From Vibrio sp. YMD68 (lineage in GTDB: Bacteria; Pseudomonadota; Gammaproteobacteria; Enterobacterales; Vibrionaceae), in the NCBI RefSeq assembly GCF_029958905.1, contig NZ_CP124613.1, positions 124,001-188,000 on the forward strand: a stretch of DNA of 64,000 nt. The letters run 5' to 3'. The notes under the pieces were generated by a model. It saw only the letters and a list, made by a program, of their open reading frames with translations, was not told the DNA's origin and ran no database searches. Position numbers and translations under genes: made by a program. Of this stretch, positions 54,810 through 64,000 are shown piece after piece. Every line of letters begins with the position of its first letter. Within the stretch, counting starts at the first letter, position 1.

Positions 54810-56210
54810 TTGTACATTTTTTATGACTATTTGTTTCATCTCTGGCATCAATATGAATTGACGCTGTTTAATGCTCTTGTCCCTTTGTTTTCTTTAGCGA
54901 TTGCTGTTTATTTTTATTTTGACCATTTAAAAATGCTTAGAGCCATACACAAAATTAATGATGTTTTAGTTGAGGCAAAAAACGGTAATACGCATATAAG
55001 AATCACCAATACGAAAGGCCTTGGGGAAGTGGGGTATGTGGCTTGGGCGCTTAACGATTTTTTAGATATTATCGAAGTGTATTCGAGAGAACTATCAAAC
55101 AGTTTCGCCGCGACAGGAGAAGGCAAATACTACCGGAAGTTAATGACAAACGGTATGCCTGCCAGCTTTAAACACCAAATGGACGAAATTAACGAAGCCA
55201 TTGACTCAATTCATAAAGTGCATCTCTATTCGAGGGATAATAAATTAAAAAGTGAACTTCATAAAATTAACACCAGTAAACTGCTTGGGAACTTAAAAAA
55301 TAACCAAACTAACCTTGGCAATCTCGCAACTAAGATGGATGACGTACTCTCATTAGCCACAGAAAACCGGGATAGCGCGGTAGAGAGCAGCCATCTTATC
55401 GATAAGCTGCGCGATGCACTTAGTAGTATGTCCGACTGTATGTCCAGTATGGAAGAAACGGCCAACGCGTTAGGGAAAGAAAGTAGCCGCATTTCTGAAA
55501 CCATAGATGTCATCACAACCATTGCAGAGCAGACAAATTTACTGGCACTTAATGCCGCAATCGAGGCGGCGCGTGCCGGTGAGGTTGGACGTGGCTTTGC
55601 TGTGGTGGCTGATGAAGTTCGTCTATTGGCCGATCGCACACGTGAGTCTACGTTTACCATAAGCGAAACCATAGGAACCCTGACTAAACGTATTGACGAT
55701 GTCGTCGATCAAACATCACAAGTATCAGAGCAAACGCAGGTCGTCTCCCAAGAAGTCAGGAAGTTCAGCCAGGAGTTTGAAAACGTCGCCGAGACTTCTC
55801 AGTCAACCATTAATATTGCAACAGAAGCGAAAGACATGTCGTTTGCTTCACTGATTACCATTGACCACATTGTATACATGCAAAATGGATACATTGCGCT
55901 AGAGAAAAGTGGCGAAGGCCCTGAAGCCGATGCGGTCATGGTTGACCACTTTAATTGCCGCTTAGGCAAGTGGTACTACGAAGGGCAAGGATATGAGTCA
56001 TTTAGAAACTACAATGCTTATTCTAGGATGGAATCTTGCCATCGTGATGTTCACAGTAACGTCCATAAAGCGATAGAACTTTCTAAAGCCAATTGGATGG
56101 ACGATGATCATATATTTAATGCATTGATCGAGAAAATCTCTAACGCCGAAGAAGCCAGTGTGGGGGTCGTGACGGGAATTACCGATCTTGTCGCAGAGAA
56201 AAACGGGTAA
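54810..56210 (+). CDS. Methyl-accepting chemotaxis protein with CZB zinc domain
   Basis: 466 residues in this frame: a hydrophobic segment ([19 protein letters not shown]), a HAMP-like region, the signalling tip [34 protein letters not shown], and a C-terminal CZB domain ([16 protein letters not shown] ... [12 protein letters not shown]). It signals to CheA/CheW. The frame starts at a TTG with no ribosome site. A better start, ATG 54748 with AGGAG upstream, opens a 37-codon membrane-helix frame ending at TGA 54859-54861. That frame would join this one with a single base change, so a frameshift is likely. Confidence 0.82.
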   Translation: MYIFYDYLFHLWHQYELTLFNALVPLFSLAIAVYFYFDHLKMLRAIHKINDVLVEAKNGNTHIRITNTKGLGEVGYVAWALNDFLDIIEVYSRELSNSFAATGEGKYYRKLMTNGMPASFKHQMDEINEAIDSIHKVHLYSRDNKLKSELHKINTSKLLGNLKNNQTNLGNLATKMDDVLSLATENRDSAVESSHLIDKLRDALSSMSDCMSSMEETANALGKESSRISETIDVITTIAEQTNLLALNAAIEAARAGEVGRGFAVVADEVRLLADRTRESTFTISETIGTLTKRIDDVVDQTSQVSEQTQVVSQEVRKFSQEFENVAETSQSTINIATEAKDMSFASLITIDHIVYMQNGYIALEKSGEGPEADAVMVDHFNCRLGKWYYEGQGYESFRNYNAYSRMESCHRDVHSNVHKAIELSKANWMDDDHIFNALIEKISNAEEASVGVVTGITDLVAEKNG

Positions 56211-56216
56211 ATAGGT

Positions 56217-56250
56217 AAAACCAACCCAGCGCGAATACTGGGTTGGTTTT
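56217..56250. terminator. Bidirectional terminator between chemoreceptor and purA-like gene
   Basis: A 13-bp stem AAAACCAACCCAG with CTGGGTTGGTTTT, 8-nt loop. It serves two convergent genes. Confidence 0.9.
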
Positions 56251-56270
56251 TACATCAAAGGGATAAGATA

Positions 56271-57530
56271 TTAATCGCGAATGATCATCTGCTCACGTTC
56301 TGGGCCCACAGACACCATTTTAATAGGGACACCCATTAACGCTTCAATACGCTCTATGTATTCCTTGGCGCCTTGAGGCAAGCTTTCGAAGGTACGACAA
56401 CTGGTTATATCCTCATCCCAACCTTGCATCTTTTCATAGATAGGTTGAAGATCGGCGGTTTGAGGCCAGATTGGGTTCTCACTGTGTTCGCCATCGTAAG
56501 CAACACAAATTCTGAGATCCTTCATACCGGTTAAGCAGTCAATTTTTGTTAGGGCTATCTCGGTTGCCGCTTGCAGCTCTACACCATTACGTGTCGCTAC
56601 CGCATCAAAGTACCCCATATCTCGTGGGCGACCTGTCGTGGCTCCATACTCATTCGAGCTTTCACGAAAGTTGTCTTGCTCTTCCATCGCAGTCACCAGC
56701 GTGCCTGTCCCTACTGATGAGCTAAACGATTTTGCAACAGCAATAACGCGCTCAGGTCTGAGTGCCGGTAGGCCACTGCCAATACCGGCGTATGCGGCGG
56801 TCACATTCGATGAGGTTGTCCAAGGATATTCGCCATAAACCAAGTCACGCCCCGCGCCCAGTTGCGCTTCAAACAGTAAGTTTTCATTATTCGCTTGCAG
56901 CGCTTTCAGGGGTTCGGTGACGTTACAGATAAACGGACGCCACGCTTTCGTGACTTCCAGTAACCATGCAGTGAGTTCGGCGGCGCTTTCTGTGTAATCA
57001 CACTCAGGATAAAGCGCTTTGAGCTGTGGCATTTTCCAGTCGAGCATGAATTGAATACGCTGCTCTAATACCTCAGGTTGGTTCAACCATCCTACGAGAA
57101 TGCCTTTTTTCATCACACGGTCGCCGTAAGCAGGAGCAATACCCTGGCGAGTAGACCCATAGGCAGCATCGCCAAGTCTTTGCTCTTCTAGCGTATCTTC
57201 CAGTGCATGAAGAGGAAGACACAAGGTCGCACGGTCAGAGATACGTAAATTGACATTCACCCCCGCAGCCTCAACTTCAGCGATTTCTTCACTCAGTGCA
57301 GCAGGGCTAATCACCATGCCGGGGCCAAGAACGGCGATACAATTCGGATTAAAGATACCGCTAGGTAACTGGTGAAGTTTAAACGTGCCAAAATCATTAA
57401 CAACGGTGTGGCCTGCATTGTTACCACCTTGAAAACGCACACTGGCAGAGGCGTCGGAGGCTAAAAAATCAACAATACGACCTTTCCCCTCATCACCCCA
57501 ATTGGCACCCACAACAACAATAGACGACAT
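56271..57530 (-). CDS. Divergent adenylosuccinate synthetase paralogue
   Basis: 419 residues. It keeps GANWGDEGKGRIVDFLA (catalytic Asp present) and GGNNAGHT. Other motifs are changed: FEAQLGAGRDLVYGEYPWTTSSN replaces the normal FEGAQG...YPFVTSSN, and TGRPRDMGYFD replaces RPRRCGWFD. The ordinary enzyme joins IMP and aspartate using GTP. With these changes, and LysR and MFS genes beside it rather than purine genes, it may make a different product. It is not the phage PurZ type, which lacks the catalytic Asp. GGAGAAAGTTT precedes ATG 57530. Confidence 0.85.
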   Translation of the reverse strand: MSSIVVVGANWGDEGKGRIVDFLASDASASVRFQGGNNAGHTVVNDFGTFKLHQLPSGIFNPNCIAVLGPGMVISPAALSEEIAEVEAAGVNVNLRISDRATLCLPLHALEDTLEEQRLGDAAYGSTRQGIAPAYGDRVMKKGILVGWLNQPEVLEQRIQFMLDWKMPQLKALYPECDYTESAAELTAWLLEVTKAWRPFICNVTEPLKALQANNENLLFEAQLGAGRDLVYGEYPWTTSSNVTAAYAGIGSGLPALRPERVIAVAKSFSSSVGTGTLVTAMEEQDNFRESSNEYGATTGRPRDMGYFDAVATRNGVELQAATEIALTKIDCLTGMKDLRICVAYDGEHSENPIWPQTADLQPIYEKMQGWDEDITSCRTFESLPQGAKEYIERIEALMGVPIKMVSVGPEREQMIIRD

Positions 57531-57670
57531 AAACTTTCTCCGAATTGATTAAGAAATCATCTTAGTTCTGTCGAATAAATAAGAGAAATTAATTATAATG
57601 ATTAACTTGATAAGATAGTCATATAACTTAGCCACGCATCGGTTAGGTTAACTCACTGGAAGGTGCAAGA

Positions 57671-58597
57671 ATGCTCGACATCCATTGGCTTAAAACGTTC
57701 GTCACGCTGGCGGATTACAAACATTTTGGTAAAGCGGCGATTGCGTTACATATGACACAACCGAATGTGAGCTTACACCTAAAACAACTGGAGCAAGCCA
57801 CAGGGGTAAAACTCATTGAGCGAAGCCCCTTTCACCTGACTCAAGCGGGAGAACGCTTATTAGAAAGTAGCCAACGGACACTTCAAGAGTTACAGGTTTG
57901 CCAAGCGGATCTGAACGCTTTAAATGACTTAGATAAAGGCACCATCACCATCGCAGCCAGCGATATTATTTCTCGCATGTTGCTCATTGAGGCATTTAAA
58001 CTGTTTAAAGAACAGTATCCAGGCATCGATATTGCGCTGTTAAACACCACTTCATCCCAAGCCTCTGAGCGAGTTAAAAATGCCGAAGCTGACCTTGGGT
58101 TTGTCATCTCCCAAAAACAGACACAGCCGCTGCATTTCGTTGAGCTCCAACAAGTAAAATGGGTAGCGTTAGGTCAAGGATTTGAGCAAAACATAGCAGT
58201 AAATAATCAGAAAGATGACCAGACAAACAGTAAGGCGGTGAGTCAGCAAGACAAAGAGTTAACCTTAATCTTGCTCGGTCACGATACGCGTACACGAGAG
58301 TTGATTGACAACGCCTTGCCTAAGCTGAATCTATCCGATTACCGAGTCATGGAAGTGGGCAGCGTAGATGCACAAATTGATTGGGCAGAAGCCGGATTTG
58401 GCGTCGCGATCGTTCCGGAGTTTGCGATATCTTCCCACAAGAATATCACTTCTCAAGTGACACCTTTGCCAGATTTCCCCACCACAGATCTTGGTTACAT
58501 TGTTCGGCAAAATCAGATTTTATCTAAGGCAACCAAACAGCTGCTTCATTGGGTGAGCGATGGTATTTCTGCCATGCACAGCCGTAACATAAAATAG
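57671..58597 (+). CDS. LysR family regulator beside purA-like gene
   Basis: 308 residues. HTH: IHWLKTFVTLADYKHFGKAAIALHMTQPNVSLHLKQLEQATG. Divergent from the purA-like gene across 140 bp, so likely its regulator. A polar insertion (NNQKDDQTNSKAVSQQDKE) interrupts the effector domain. Confidence 0.87.
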   Translation: MLDIHWLKTFVTLADYKHFGKAAIALHMTQPNVSLHLKQLEQATGVKLIERSPFHLTQAGERLLESSQRTLQELQVCQADLNALNDLDKGTITIAASDIISRMLLIEAFKLFKEQYPGIDIALLNTTSSQASERVKNAEADLGFVISQKQTQPLHFVELQQVKWVALGQGFEQNIAVNNQKDDQTNSKAVSQQDKELTLILLGHDTRTRELIDNALPKLNLSDYRVMEVGSVDAQIDWAEAGFGVAIVPEFAISSHKNITSQVTPLPDFPTTDLGYIVRQNQILSKATKQLLHWVSDGISAMHSRNIK

Positions 58598-58607
58598 TGG
58601 TGAGTCA

Positions 58608-59801
58608 CTATCGTGCCTCAGAATTTTGCGCGTCCAAACAGCGAAACCCTCGCAGAATATTACTCAACGTCATCGCAGCAAACACCACAATCACCAGCGA
58701 CAGATGCCACGCTTGGTCTAGCCCCAGTAAAACCAGCCCCATGCTCACAATGGAAGAAATCACCATTTGCCCACCGCCAGACATCGCGGCCGCCGCCCCT
58801 GCATTCTTTTTATAAGGTTGCATAACCAACGCTTGCGAACAAGGTAAAGCTATACCATTGCCCAGAATCATCAATAGCTGACCAAGCATCAAATATAACG
58901 GTTCAACAGGGCAAAAGAACAGCCATATCGCCGCACAAAGGTGCAAGACGGGCGTACAAAGTAGCATCTTTTTACTGCCAATGATGGGGCGAACTCGATT
59001 ACAAAGACTGGTGCCGACAAGCATGCCAAGCGCAGGGATCAACGCCCATAACGCGTATTGATCCGATGTCATACCAATTTGGTTTTGCATGATAAACGGC
59101 ATCACAGACACCGTCGTGATCATCAGGCTAAAGTTCAGCCAACTAATACTGGCAAAGCTCATAAAGTAGCGAGAGGTGAATAGCTCACGATATTGCAGTA
59201 ATACCTTTTTAGGCGATGGCATTGGGCTGCGCTCTGCAATGGTTTCCTTAAATCTTAAGGCAAAAATAATCCACGTAAAAAAGACATACCCCAGCAATGA
59301 TGTGAACACCATACTCCAACCGAAGTGGAAGTTAATAAACCCACCAAGGACAGGCGCAAACAAAGGGGTAATCGAAGCGACCATGGCAATGTACGACATG
59401 GCGATAGGCAAATCAGCACCACTAAAACGATCTCGGGTTGACGCTCTCGCGAGCACGGCGCAGCATCCTGTGCCTAACCCTTGAAGAAAACGTCCCGCCA
59501 CCATGCCTGTAAATGAATCACTAAAATAGATGATCATCACGAGCCCCAACGTGGCAATGAACAGCCCGGTTAGCAATACCTTTTTACGCCCCAGCGCGTC
59601 CGAGATCGGCCCATACAGAAATTGAGAAGGGCCAAAGCCGAGTAAGTACACACTGACCAGAAGTTGGGCATGCTCCAAAGAGATATCAAAATCTTTCGCT
59701 ATCCACGGCAATGAGGGGAAAACCAGCCCCATACTCAACTGCCCGACACTGATCACTAAGCAAGCGAGTAAGATGGTTTTAAACTCAAACGGTTTACTCA
59801 T
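58608..59801 (-). CDS. MFS Bcr/CflA-type drug efflux transporter
   Basis: 397 residues, twelve membrane helices. MFS motif A appears as GPISDALGRKKVLLTG, and GRFLQGLGTGCCAVLARA is the proton/drug motif C region of Bcr/CflA transporters. It expels drugs or metabolites using the proton gradient. It converges on the LysR gene with 10 bp between stops. If the purA-like enzyme makes a special compound, this could export it (inference). Confidence 0.87.
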   Translation of the reverse strand: MSKPFEFKTILLACLVISVGQLSMGLVFPSLPWIAKDFDISLEHAQLLVSVYLLGFGPSQFLYGPISDALGRKKVLLTGLFIATLGLVMIIYFSDSFTGMVAGRFLQGLGTGCCAVLARASTRDRFSGADLPIAMSYIAMVASITPLFAPVLGGFINFHFGWSMVFTSLLGYVFFTWIIFALRFKETIAERSPMPSPKKVLLQYRELFTSRYFMSFASISWLNFSLMITTVSVMPFIMQNQIGMTSDQYALWALIPALGMLVGTSLCNRVRPIIGSKKMLLCTPVLHLCAAIWLFFCPVEPLYLMLGQLLMILGNGIALPCSQALVMQPYKKNAGAAAAMSGGGQMVISSIVSMGLVLLGLDQAWHLSLVIVVFAAMTLSNILRGFRCLDAQNSEAR

Positions 59802-60084
59802 TATTTAAGTGGCTCCCGAAATCCGTCTCTTTCTTATTGCTCTTTTTTCTGCCATCCAGCCAAACTATCCACGTGTCTCTTGTTCTTGCCCGTCGCATTC
59901 ACACACCTCTGATATTGATCTAGCCGACTCGATAGATTAACAGATTGTATTGCCCTAAAGCTCAAGCGGATCAAACAATATTGAGGAATGAAGCAAAACG
60001 AAACAAGAAACCCCAACAGTTATGCTGGTCTAGAGAGGGGAATAGCCTCTATAATGTCGATGTCTAAAGTAAAAAGGTAATAAA

Positions 60085-60519
60085 ATGAAAATTTGTGGTG
60101 TTGAGATCAAAGGTAATGACGCGGTGATTTGCCTACTTTCACTGTCTGACGGTGTCTTTAATATTCCTGATTGTCGTGTTTCTAAAGTGTCTATTGCGAA
60201 CGGCAACGATACTCAACAAATGAGAGATTTTCAGTTTTCTTTCGCTAAATTGATGGAAGACTACCAAGTCGACAAAGTGGTGATTCGTCAACGTCAAACC
60301 AAGGGTAAGTTCGCGGGTGGTGGTTATGGCTTCAAACTAGAAGCGGCTATCCAACTGATCAGCGATCTCGATGTCGAAGTGGTTGCACCCAACGACATTA
60401 AAGAGAAACTGAAGCGCAATCCTATGCCGGTTAAATTCAGCGAAACAGGCTTAAAACAGTACCAAGAAGCACCGTTCATGACCGCTTATGGATGCATTAT
60501 GGCTCATAAATATTCTTAA
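60085..60519 (+). CDS. DUF3010 family protein
   Basis: 144 residues, MKICGVEIKGNDAVICLLSL and the conserved RQRQTKGKFAGGGYGFKLEAAIQL. The fold recalls an RNase H-like nuclease/resolvase, but function is unknown. Found widely in marine gamma-proteobacteria. AAAAAGG lies upstream. A long terminator hairpin follows. Confidence 0.87.
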   Translation: MKICGVEIKGNDAVICLLSLSDGVFNIPDCRVSKVSIANGNDTQQMRDFQFSFAKLMEDYQVDKVVIRQRQTKGKFAGGGYGFKLEAAIQLISDLDVEVVAPNDIKEKLKRNPMPVKFSETGLKQYQEAPFMTAYGCIMAHKYS

Positions 60520-60545
60520 CCGAATACCATTGTTGAGCTAAAAAC

Positions 60546-60613
60546 GCCATACCACACGCTAGTTATAAGCATGCTTGTTAATAAACATGCTCGTTATAGC
60601 CAAGCGGTATGGC
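60546..60613 (+). terminator. Long two-part terminator hairpin
   Basis: Outer stem GCCATACC (60546-60553) with GGTATGGC (60606-60613) followed by T6. The inside pairs GCTAGTTATAAGCATG with CATGCTCGTTATAGC. Nearly the whole 68-nt element is paired. Confidence 0.85.
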
Positions 60614-60732
60614 TTTTTTGTTTCTGCAAAATCAAATCGCTTTCACCTATCAAATCAATACATAGAACCCATTATCCAAAGTGATTCGCTAACGCTACTC
60701 TAGCCTCAAGATTGATGAATAGAGAAGCCCCG

Positions 60733-61620
60733 ATGACCACTTCTACCCCACCCCAAAAAGCCCTTATCGTTGAAGGCGGAGCAATGCGTGGCATTTTTGC
60801 CAGTGGCGTGCTTGATTCCTTCATGGACAACCAATTTCTTCCTTACGATTTTGCTATCGGTGTGTCGGCAGGGGCAACCAATTTAATCGGTTATCTCGGA
60901 CATTCTCCTAAACGCAGCGCCAAGGTGATTACTCAGCTTGCTACCGACAAACATTTCTATAGCCCGCTGCGTTTTGCAAAAGGGGGCAATTTGGTCGATG
61001 TTCGCTGGCTTTGGGAGCAATCAAATAAAGCGTTTCCTTTGGATTGGGACCGATTATTTCATTCTATTCCCATGTACGCTGCGGTCACCAATATCGAAAC
61101 CGGCGATGCTGATTATTACCACGTTCAGCCCAGCAATCTCGGCCAAGTCATTGAAGCTACCACCGCACTGCCCGTTGCTTATAAAGAGACGCCTTGTTTC
61201 TCTGGCCGCTGCTACACGGATGGAGGAGTCTCAGACTCGATTCCGGTTCAAGAAGCTTATCGACGAGGAGCAACAGAAATCACCGTGATTTTGTCTCACC
61301 CACTGAGCTATCAGATGAGCCCAGTGAAACATCCGTGGATGATAAAAAGATTACTGGCGAAGTACCCCAATATCGCCCGTGCAATGCTCAAGCGTGCCGA
61401 TAACTACAATCGTTCATTGGAATTTATCCGCAACCCACCCAGTGACGCACAAATTCGAGTAATAGCACCGCCAGAGGATTTTGCAGTAAGACGACTGACC
61501 ATGAATCAGAAGACATTAAAGGCAGGTTACGAAATGGGCGTAACAGCAGGGAAGCAGCACCTTGCCAGCTTACAAGGCGTATTTGGGCTCGATGAAGAGA
61601 ATTGTCACTTTTGTTTGTGA
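60733..61620 (+). CDS. Patatin-like phospholipase
   Basis: About 295 residues. Oxyanion motif EGGAMRGIFASGVLD, nucleophile elbow GVSAGATN and the DGG of the Ser-Asp dyad (YTDGGVSDSIPV). Similar in outline to E. coli YjjU. It likely hydrolyses phospholipid acyl esters in the cytoplasm; there is no signal peptide. ATG 60733 has GAGAAG upstream; ATG 60715 is an alternative. Confidence 0.88.
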   Translation: MTTSTPPQKALIVEGGAMRGIFASGVLDSFMDNQFLPYDFAIGVSAGATNLIGYLGHSPKRSAKVITQLATDKHFYSPLRFAKGGNLVDVRWLWEQSNKAFPLDWDRLFHSIPMYAAVTNIETGDADYYHVQPSNLGQVIEATTALPVAYKETPCFSGRCYTDGGVSDSIPVQEAYRRGATEITVILSHPLSYQMSPVKHPWMIKRLLAKYPNIARAMLKRADNYNRSLEFIRNPPSDAQIRVIAPPEDFAVRRLTMNQKTLKAGYEMGVTAGKQHLASLQGVFGLDEENCHFCL

Positions 61621-61680
61621 AGCACTCAAAAACGGCCTCGTAAGCTAATACGAGGCAGGCTTTTTACTAGGGCGTGTTGA

Positions 61681-62601
61681 TTATTTATGCGTTACGTCCA
61701 ACGCATAAAAGGTTGCTTGAACGTAATCGTCAGCGTCACCAGAGCGATTTTGGTTGTAAACACCCGCTTTAAAATACATCCACTCATCGGCTCTTTCATA
61801 ACCTGAGTTTTGCATATCCACTTTTTGTACGACATCAGGCTTGTCTTCGCGCGAGATAGTCACCGTCATATCTGATCCAACAACGTCAATTTTGTACGAG
61901 AACTTTTCGCCTAAGGCTATACCATCATCGTAGAATTCTGGGTAGTCTTTTGAGTTTTGCTTCCAGTAATTAGGCTTTGTCGGGCCAATCATAGGGAAAG
62001 TAATGTCATCACCACCATTAGGTTCGTGTGAGATCCAAACGGAACCAGTGCTATGATCAGGCATTTTTCGGTAGTAAATTTTGACGGGCTCATCGTTTGG
62101 AGCATGAATTTGACCAATGATTACGCGACCTTTCTGCCAGCTTTCTCCTGTCGTCGTCACATGATCTACTGATAATGTCGCTTCTAATGTACCGTCAACA
62201 CCTGCCGCATTCTTCAGTGATTGCTCTGAAACATTATGGCTAAATACCCAATTGTTCCCTCCTATACCTTTGGTACTGTGGCTATCATCGCCACATCGCA
62301 TCATTTCGCGCAGTTCTGAGCGGACATATTTGGTATTTTCTGAGGTTTTGATGCCTTGAATAGGCGAACGGAAAACAACACCATCTTTGGCCTCATTAAG
62401 GTAAAAATAATCAGGATGCATCGCGCCATTTGCTATTTCAGTTTCACTAAACTCTGTTGGTCGATCCCCACCAGTCAGTGATACCGGCAGCGTTACCTTC
62501 CAACACGAAAGATCCAACACCTCAGCAGGCGTTGTTGGCGCTGCATTCGCCCCAAACGCAACGGCAGCAAACATGGTGGTCGTCATCATTTTTAATTTCA
62601 T
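61681..62601 (-). CDS. PL7 family alginate lyase
   Basis: 306 residues with a signal peptide (cleavage after GANA). All three PL7 motifs are present: RSELREM, QIH in VIIGQIHAPND, and YFKAGVYNQ. It cuts brown-algal alginate by beta-elimination outside the cell or in the periplasm. QIH, rather than QVH, is usually linked to polyG or mixed-block preference. It stands alone, without other alginate genes. Confidence 0.92.
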   Translation of the reverse strand: MKLKMMTTTMFAAVAFGANAAPTTPAEVLDLSCWKVTLPVSLTGGDRPTEFSETEIANGAMHPDYFYLNEAKDGVVFRSPIQGIKTSENTKYVRSELREMMRCGDDSHSTKGIGGNNWVFSHNVSEQSLKNAAGVDGTLEATLSVDHVTTTGESWQKGRVIIGQIHAPNDEPVKIYYRKMPDHSTGSVWISHEPNGGDDITFPMIGPTKPNYWKQNSKDYPEFYDDGIALGEKFSYKIDVVGSDMTVTISREDKPDVVQKVDMQNSGYERADEWMYFKAGVYNQNRSGDADDYVQATFYALDVTHK

Positions 62602-62818
62602 TACCTAATAACCCTATTTGTACTATAATATACCTAGAGATTGATACTACAGAAAGAAGGCATCATAGAAAGTTATCCAGCTCTAATTTTTTCAATCTCA
62701 TGGTTGGGACATTAAGTTCAATAATCTCAAAAGCGGAAAGGAGAGTGCGTATGGTTGTCTTTAATGAAACATGACACAATGCACGCCCAGTACTGAACAA
62801 AGCAAAGAAACAAGCATA

Positions 62819-63472
62819 ATGAAATTTGAAGCCGCTATTTTTGACATGGATGGATTACTTCTCGATACCGAGCGAGTGTGTATGTCGATTTTTAAAGAAG
62901 CGTGCCGAGCGCAAAATGTGCCTTTTTTGGAAGAGGTCTATTTGTCCATCATCGGACGTAATTCAGCCGGTATTGAAGCGGTCATTCGAGAAGGCTATGG
63001 TCCAGATCTTGACTACCCTGCTTTGCATGTTGAATGGCGAGATCGGTATAACGCTGTGGTCAAACATCAAGCCATCCCCGTTAAAGATGGCGTGGTTGAG
63101 CTGCTGACTTGGTTAAAGGCGAATAACGTACCGACAGCCGTTGCAACCTCGACTCAAAAAGAGGTCGCGGAAATAAAATTAAGGCTAGCTGGTCTTGACC
63201 ACTTTTTCGATAACCTAACAACCGGCTGTGAAGTTCAGCGCGGCAAACCACACCCTGAAATCTATCTGCTCGCCGCTGAACGTTTAAAGGTGAACCCTAA
63301 ACGCTGCTTGGCGTTTGAAGATTCAAATAATGGGGTTCGTGCCGCCATTGCTGCCGATATGCTTACCTACCAAATTCCCGATTTGGTTCAGCCTTGCCAG
63401 GAAGTTCTTGCATTAGCACCTTGGGTGCGCTCTTCACTTCATGTTGTTTTAGAAGAACTCAAGCAAGCCTAA
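62819..63472 (+). CDS. HAD-superfamily sugar-phosphatase/phosphoglucomutase-like
   Basis: About 217 residues. HAD motif I IFDMDGLLLDTE, motif II VATSTQKEVAE, motif III GKPHPEIYL and motif IV FEDSNNGVRAA. Subclass I cap, resembling YniC or beta-phosphoglucomutase-type enzymes. The substrate is a sugar phosphate by family habit. The start at 62819 fits the family; the frame reaches back to 62771. Confidence 0.87.
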   Translation: MKFEAAIFDMDGLLLDTERVCMSIFKEACRAQNVPFLEEVYLSIIGRNSAGIEAVIREGYGPDLDYPALHVEWRDRYNAVVKHQAIPVKDGVVELLTWLKANNVPTAVATSTQKEVAEIKLRLAGLDHFFDNLTTGCEVQRGKPHPEIYLLAAERLKVNPKRCLAFEDSNNGVRAAIAADMLTYQIPDLVQPCQEVLALAPWVRSSLHVVLEELKQA

Positions 63473-63717
63473 CCAACAACAGGCAAATGATCTCATACCG
63501 TCAGCACGGCTTTTCAGCGTCGGCTGACGTTGTCACTCTCCCTTTTCAACTTTCCCACACAACATCAAGAGCGACGTTCAACTCACAGAATATGTCCGTT
63601 TTCACATACTTCATATGCTGAATATGGGATTGATACGCTTTAACGAACCTATATATTGGGGGTCACTTTTTTGAAGTAAAAGGAGTTTACTTCTCGTCAA
63701 TATCTAAAGGTAATATC

Positions 63718-64000
63718 GTGAAAAATAGACTTCTTTCCGTTTCTTTTCTTTCCACTTCGGTAGCGATACTGTTCTCTCCAAATATTGTTGCCGACGACAA
63801 TCTTCAAGACATGTCAGATCCTCTTGCTGTTTATACTCAAGCAGGCATCGGTTACACCGACAAGGGAATAAACCTAAAAATAGGCCAAACCTACGATACA
63901 GGTAGCGATACCACGATGGGAATGAATATCATCGAAATTAAAGGGGTGGCTGGCGAAGCACTTGGCTGGAATGGTCGTGGTGCCGACGACAGTATTGATT
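63718..64000 (+). CDS. Exported protein, 3' truncated by window edge
   Basis: The GTG at 63718 (AAAGG upstream) opens a frame to the window end. It has a signal peptide (LLSVSFLSTSVAILFSPNIVA) and then DDNLQDMSDPLAVYTQAGIGYTDKG, IGQTYDTGSD. About 94 residues are visible, with beta-rich character that could be an outer membrane protein. Not recognised further. Confidence 0.65.
   Translation, partial: MKNRLLSVSFLSTSVAILFSPNIVADDNLQDMSDPLAVYTQAGIGYTDKGINLKIGQTYDTGSDTTMGMNIIEIKGVAGEALGWNGRGADDSID

Noticed and set aside
56271..57530. PurZ (2-aminoadenine pathway) identity for the PurA paralogue
   Set aside because: The catalytic Asp in GDEGKG is kept, whereas PurZ replaces it; no other Z-genome genes are nearby.

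Overview
The window looks like part of a Vibrio chromosome, probably chromosome 2. The evidence is the family mix: a TcpG-like DsbA, a VcINDY-type dicarboxylate carrier, a GlgC2-type ADP-glucose pyrophosphorylase, an NqrM-like protein, a PL7 alginate lyase, a DUF2057/YccT protein and a type I-F CRISPR repeat. Gene density and base composition are typical of the genus, with more AT-rich stretches at the cas genes and at about 43.9-48.2 kb.

Left part (1-18.6 kb): the end of a type I secretion ABC exporter; a tryptophanase gene that has lost its middle; a YccT-like protein; a RimL-type acetyltransferase; a DASS carrier; an alpha/beta hydrolase with its probable TetR regulator (a shared 12-bp operator lies in front of both) and a divergent AEC transporter; an acyltransferase-3 membrane protein; a START-domain protein; a LamB-type sugar porin; an orphan TRAP binding protein; a zinc-independent L31/L36 pair behind a perfect Zur-type palindrome; an AraC regulator with azlCD; and a dsbA-like gene.

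Lactate region (18.7-25.8 kb): a LysR regulator divergent from lldP, lldD and a fused FAD/Fe-S D-lactate dehydrogenase (dld-II). Together these give uptake and oxidation of L- and D-lactate. A 31-codon Cys-rich ORF lies between lldP and lldD.

CRISPR-Cas region (25.9-38.7 kb): a complete type I-F1 system on the minus strand, in the order cas1, cas2-3, cas8f, cas5f, cas7f, cas6f, leader, then an array of 74 repeats (73 plus a degenerate terminal one) and 73 spacers. The array has two repeat types differing in the crRNA hairpin loop, one duplicated spacer and two short spacers near the old end. The island begins next to the dld-II terminator. On its far side (39160-39372) is a decayed direct copy of the dld-II 3' end, which suggests how the island arrived.

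Right part (39.5-64 kb): glgC; a PaaI thioesterase; a DUF134 regulator, a NifX/NifB-type protein and an NqrM-like protein with a 36-bp perfect palindrome; a Rob/GyrI-type AraC regulator; an unrecognised accessory cluster (a HEPN/AbiU2-like gene, then a four-helix 826-residue membrane protein with a 329-residue partner); two orphan solute-binding proteins; an M19 dipeptidase homologue without its first metal ligands; an oxidoreductase and LysR pair; a PAS protein with a zinc-binding (CZB) chemoreceptor whose start appears frameshifted; a divergent PurA paralogue with LysR and MFS neighbours; DUF3010; patatin; alginate lyase; HAD phosphatase; and the start of an exported protein cut by the window edge.

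The best candidates for something undescribed are the 43.9-48.2 kb membrane-protein cluster and the dld-flanked arrangement of the CRISPR-Cas island.
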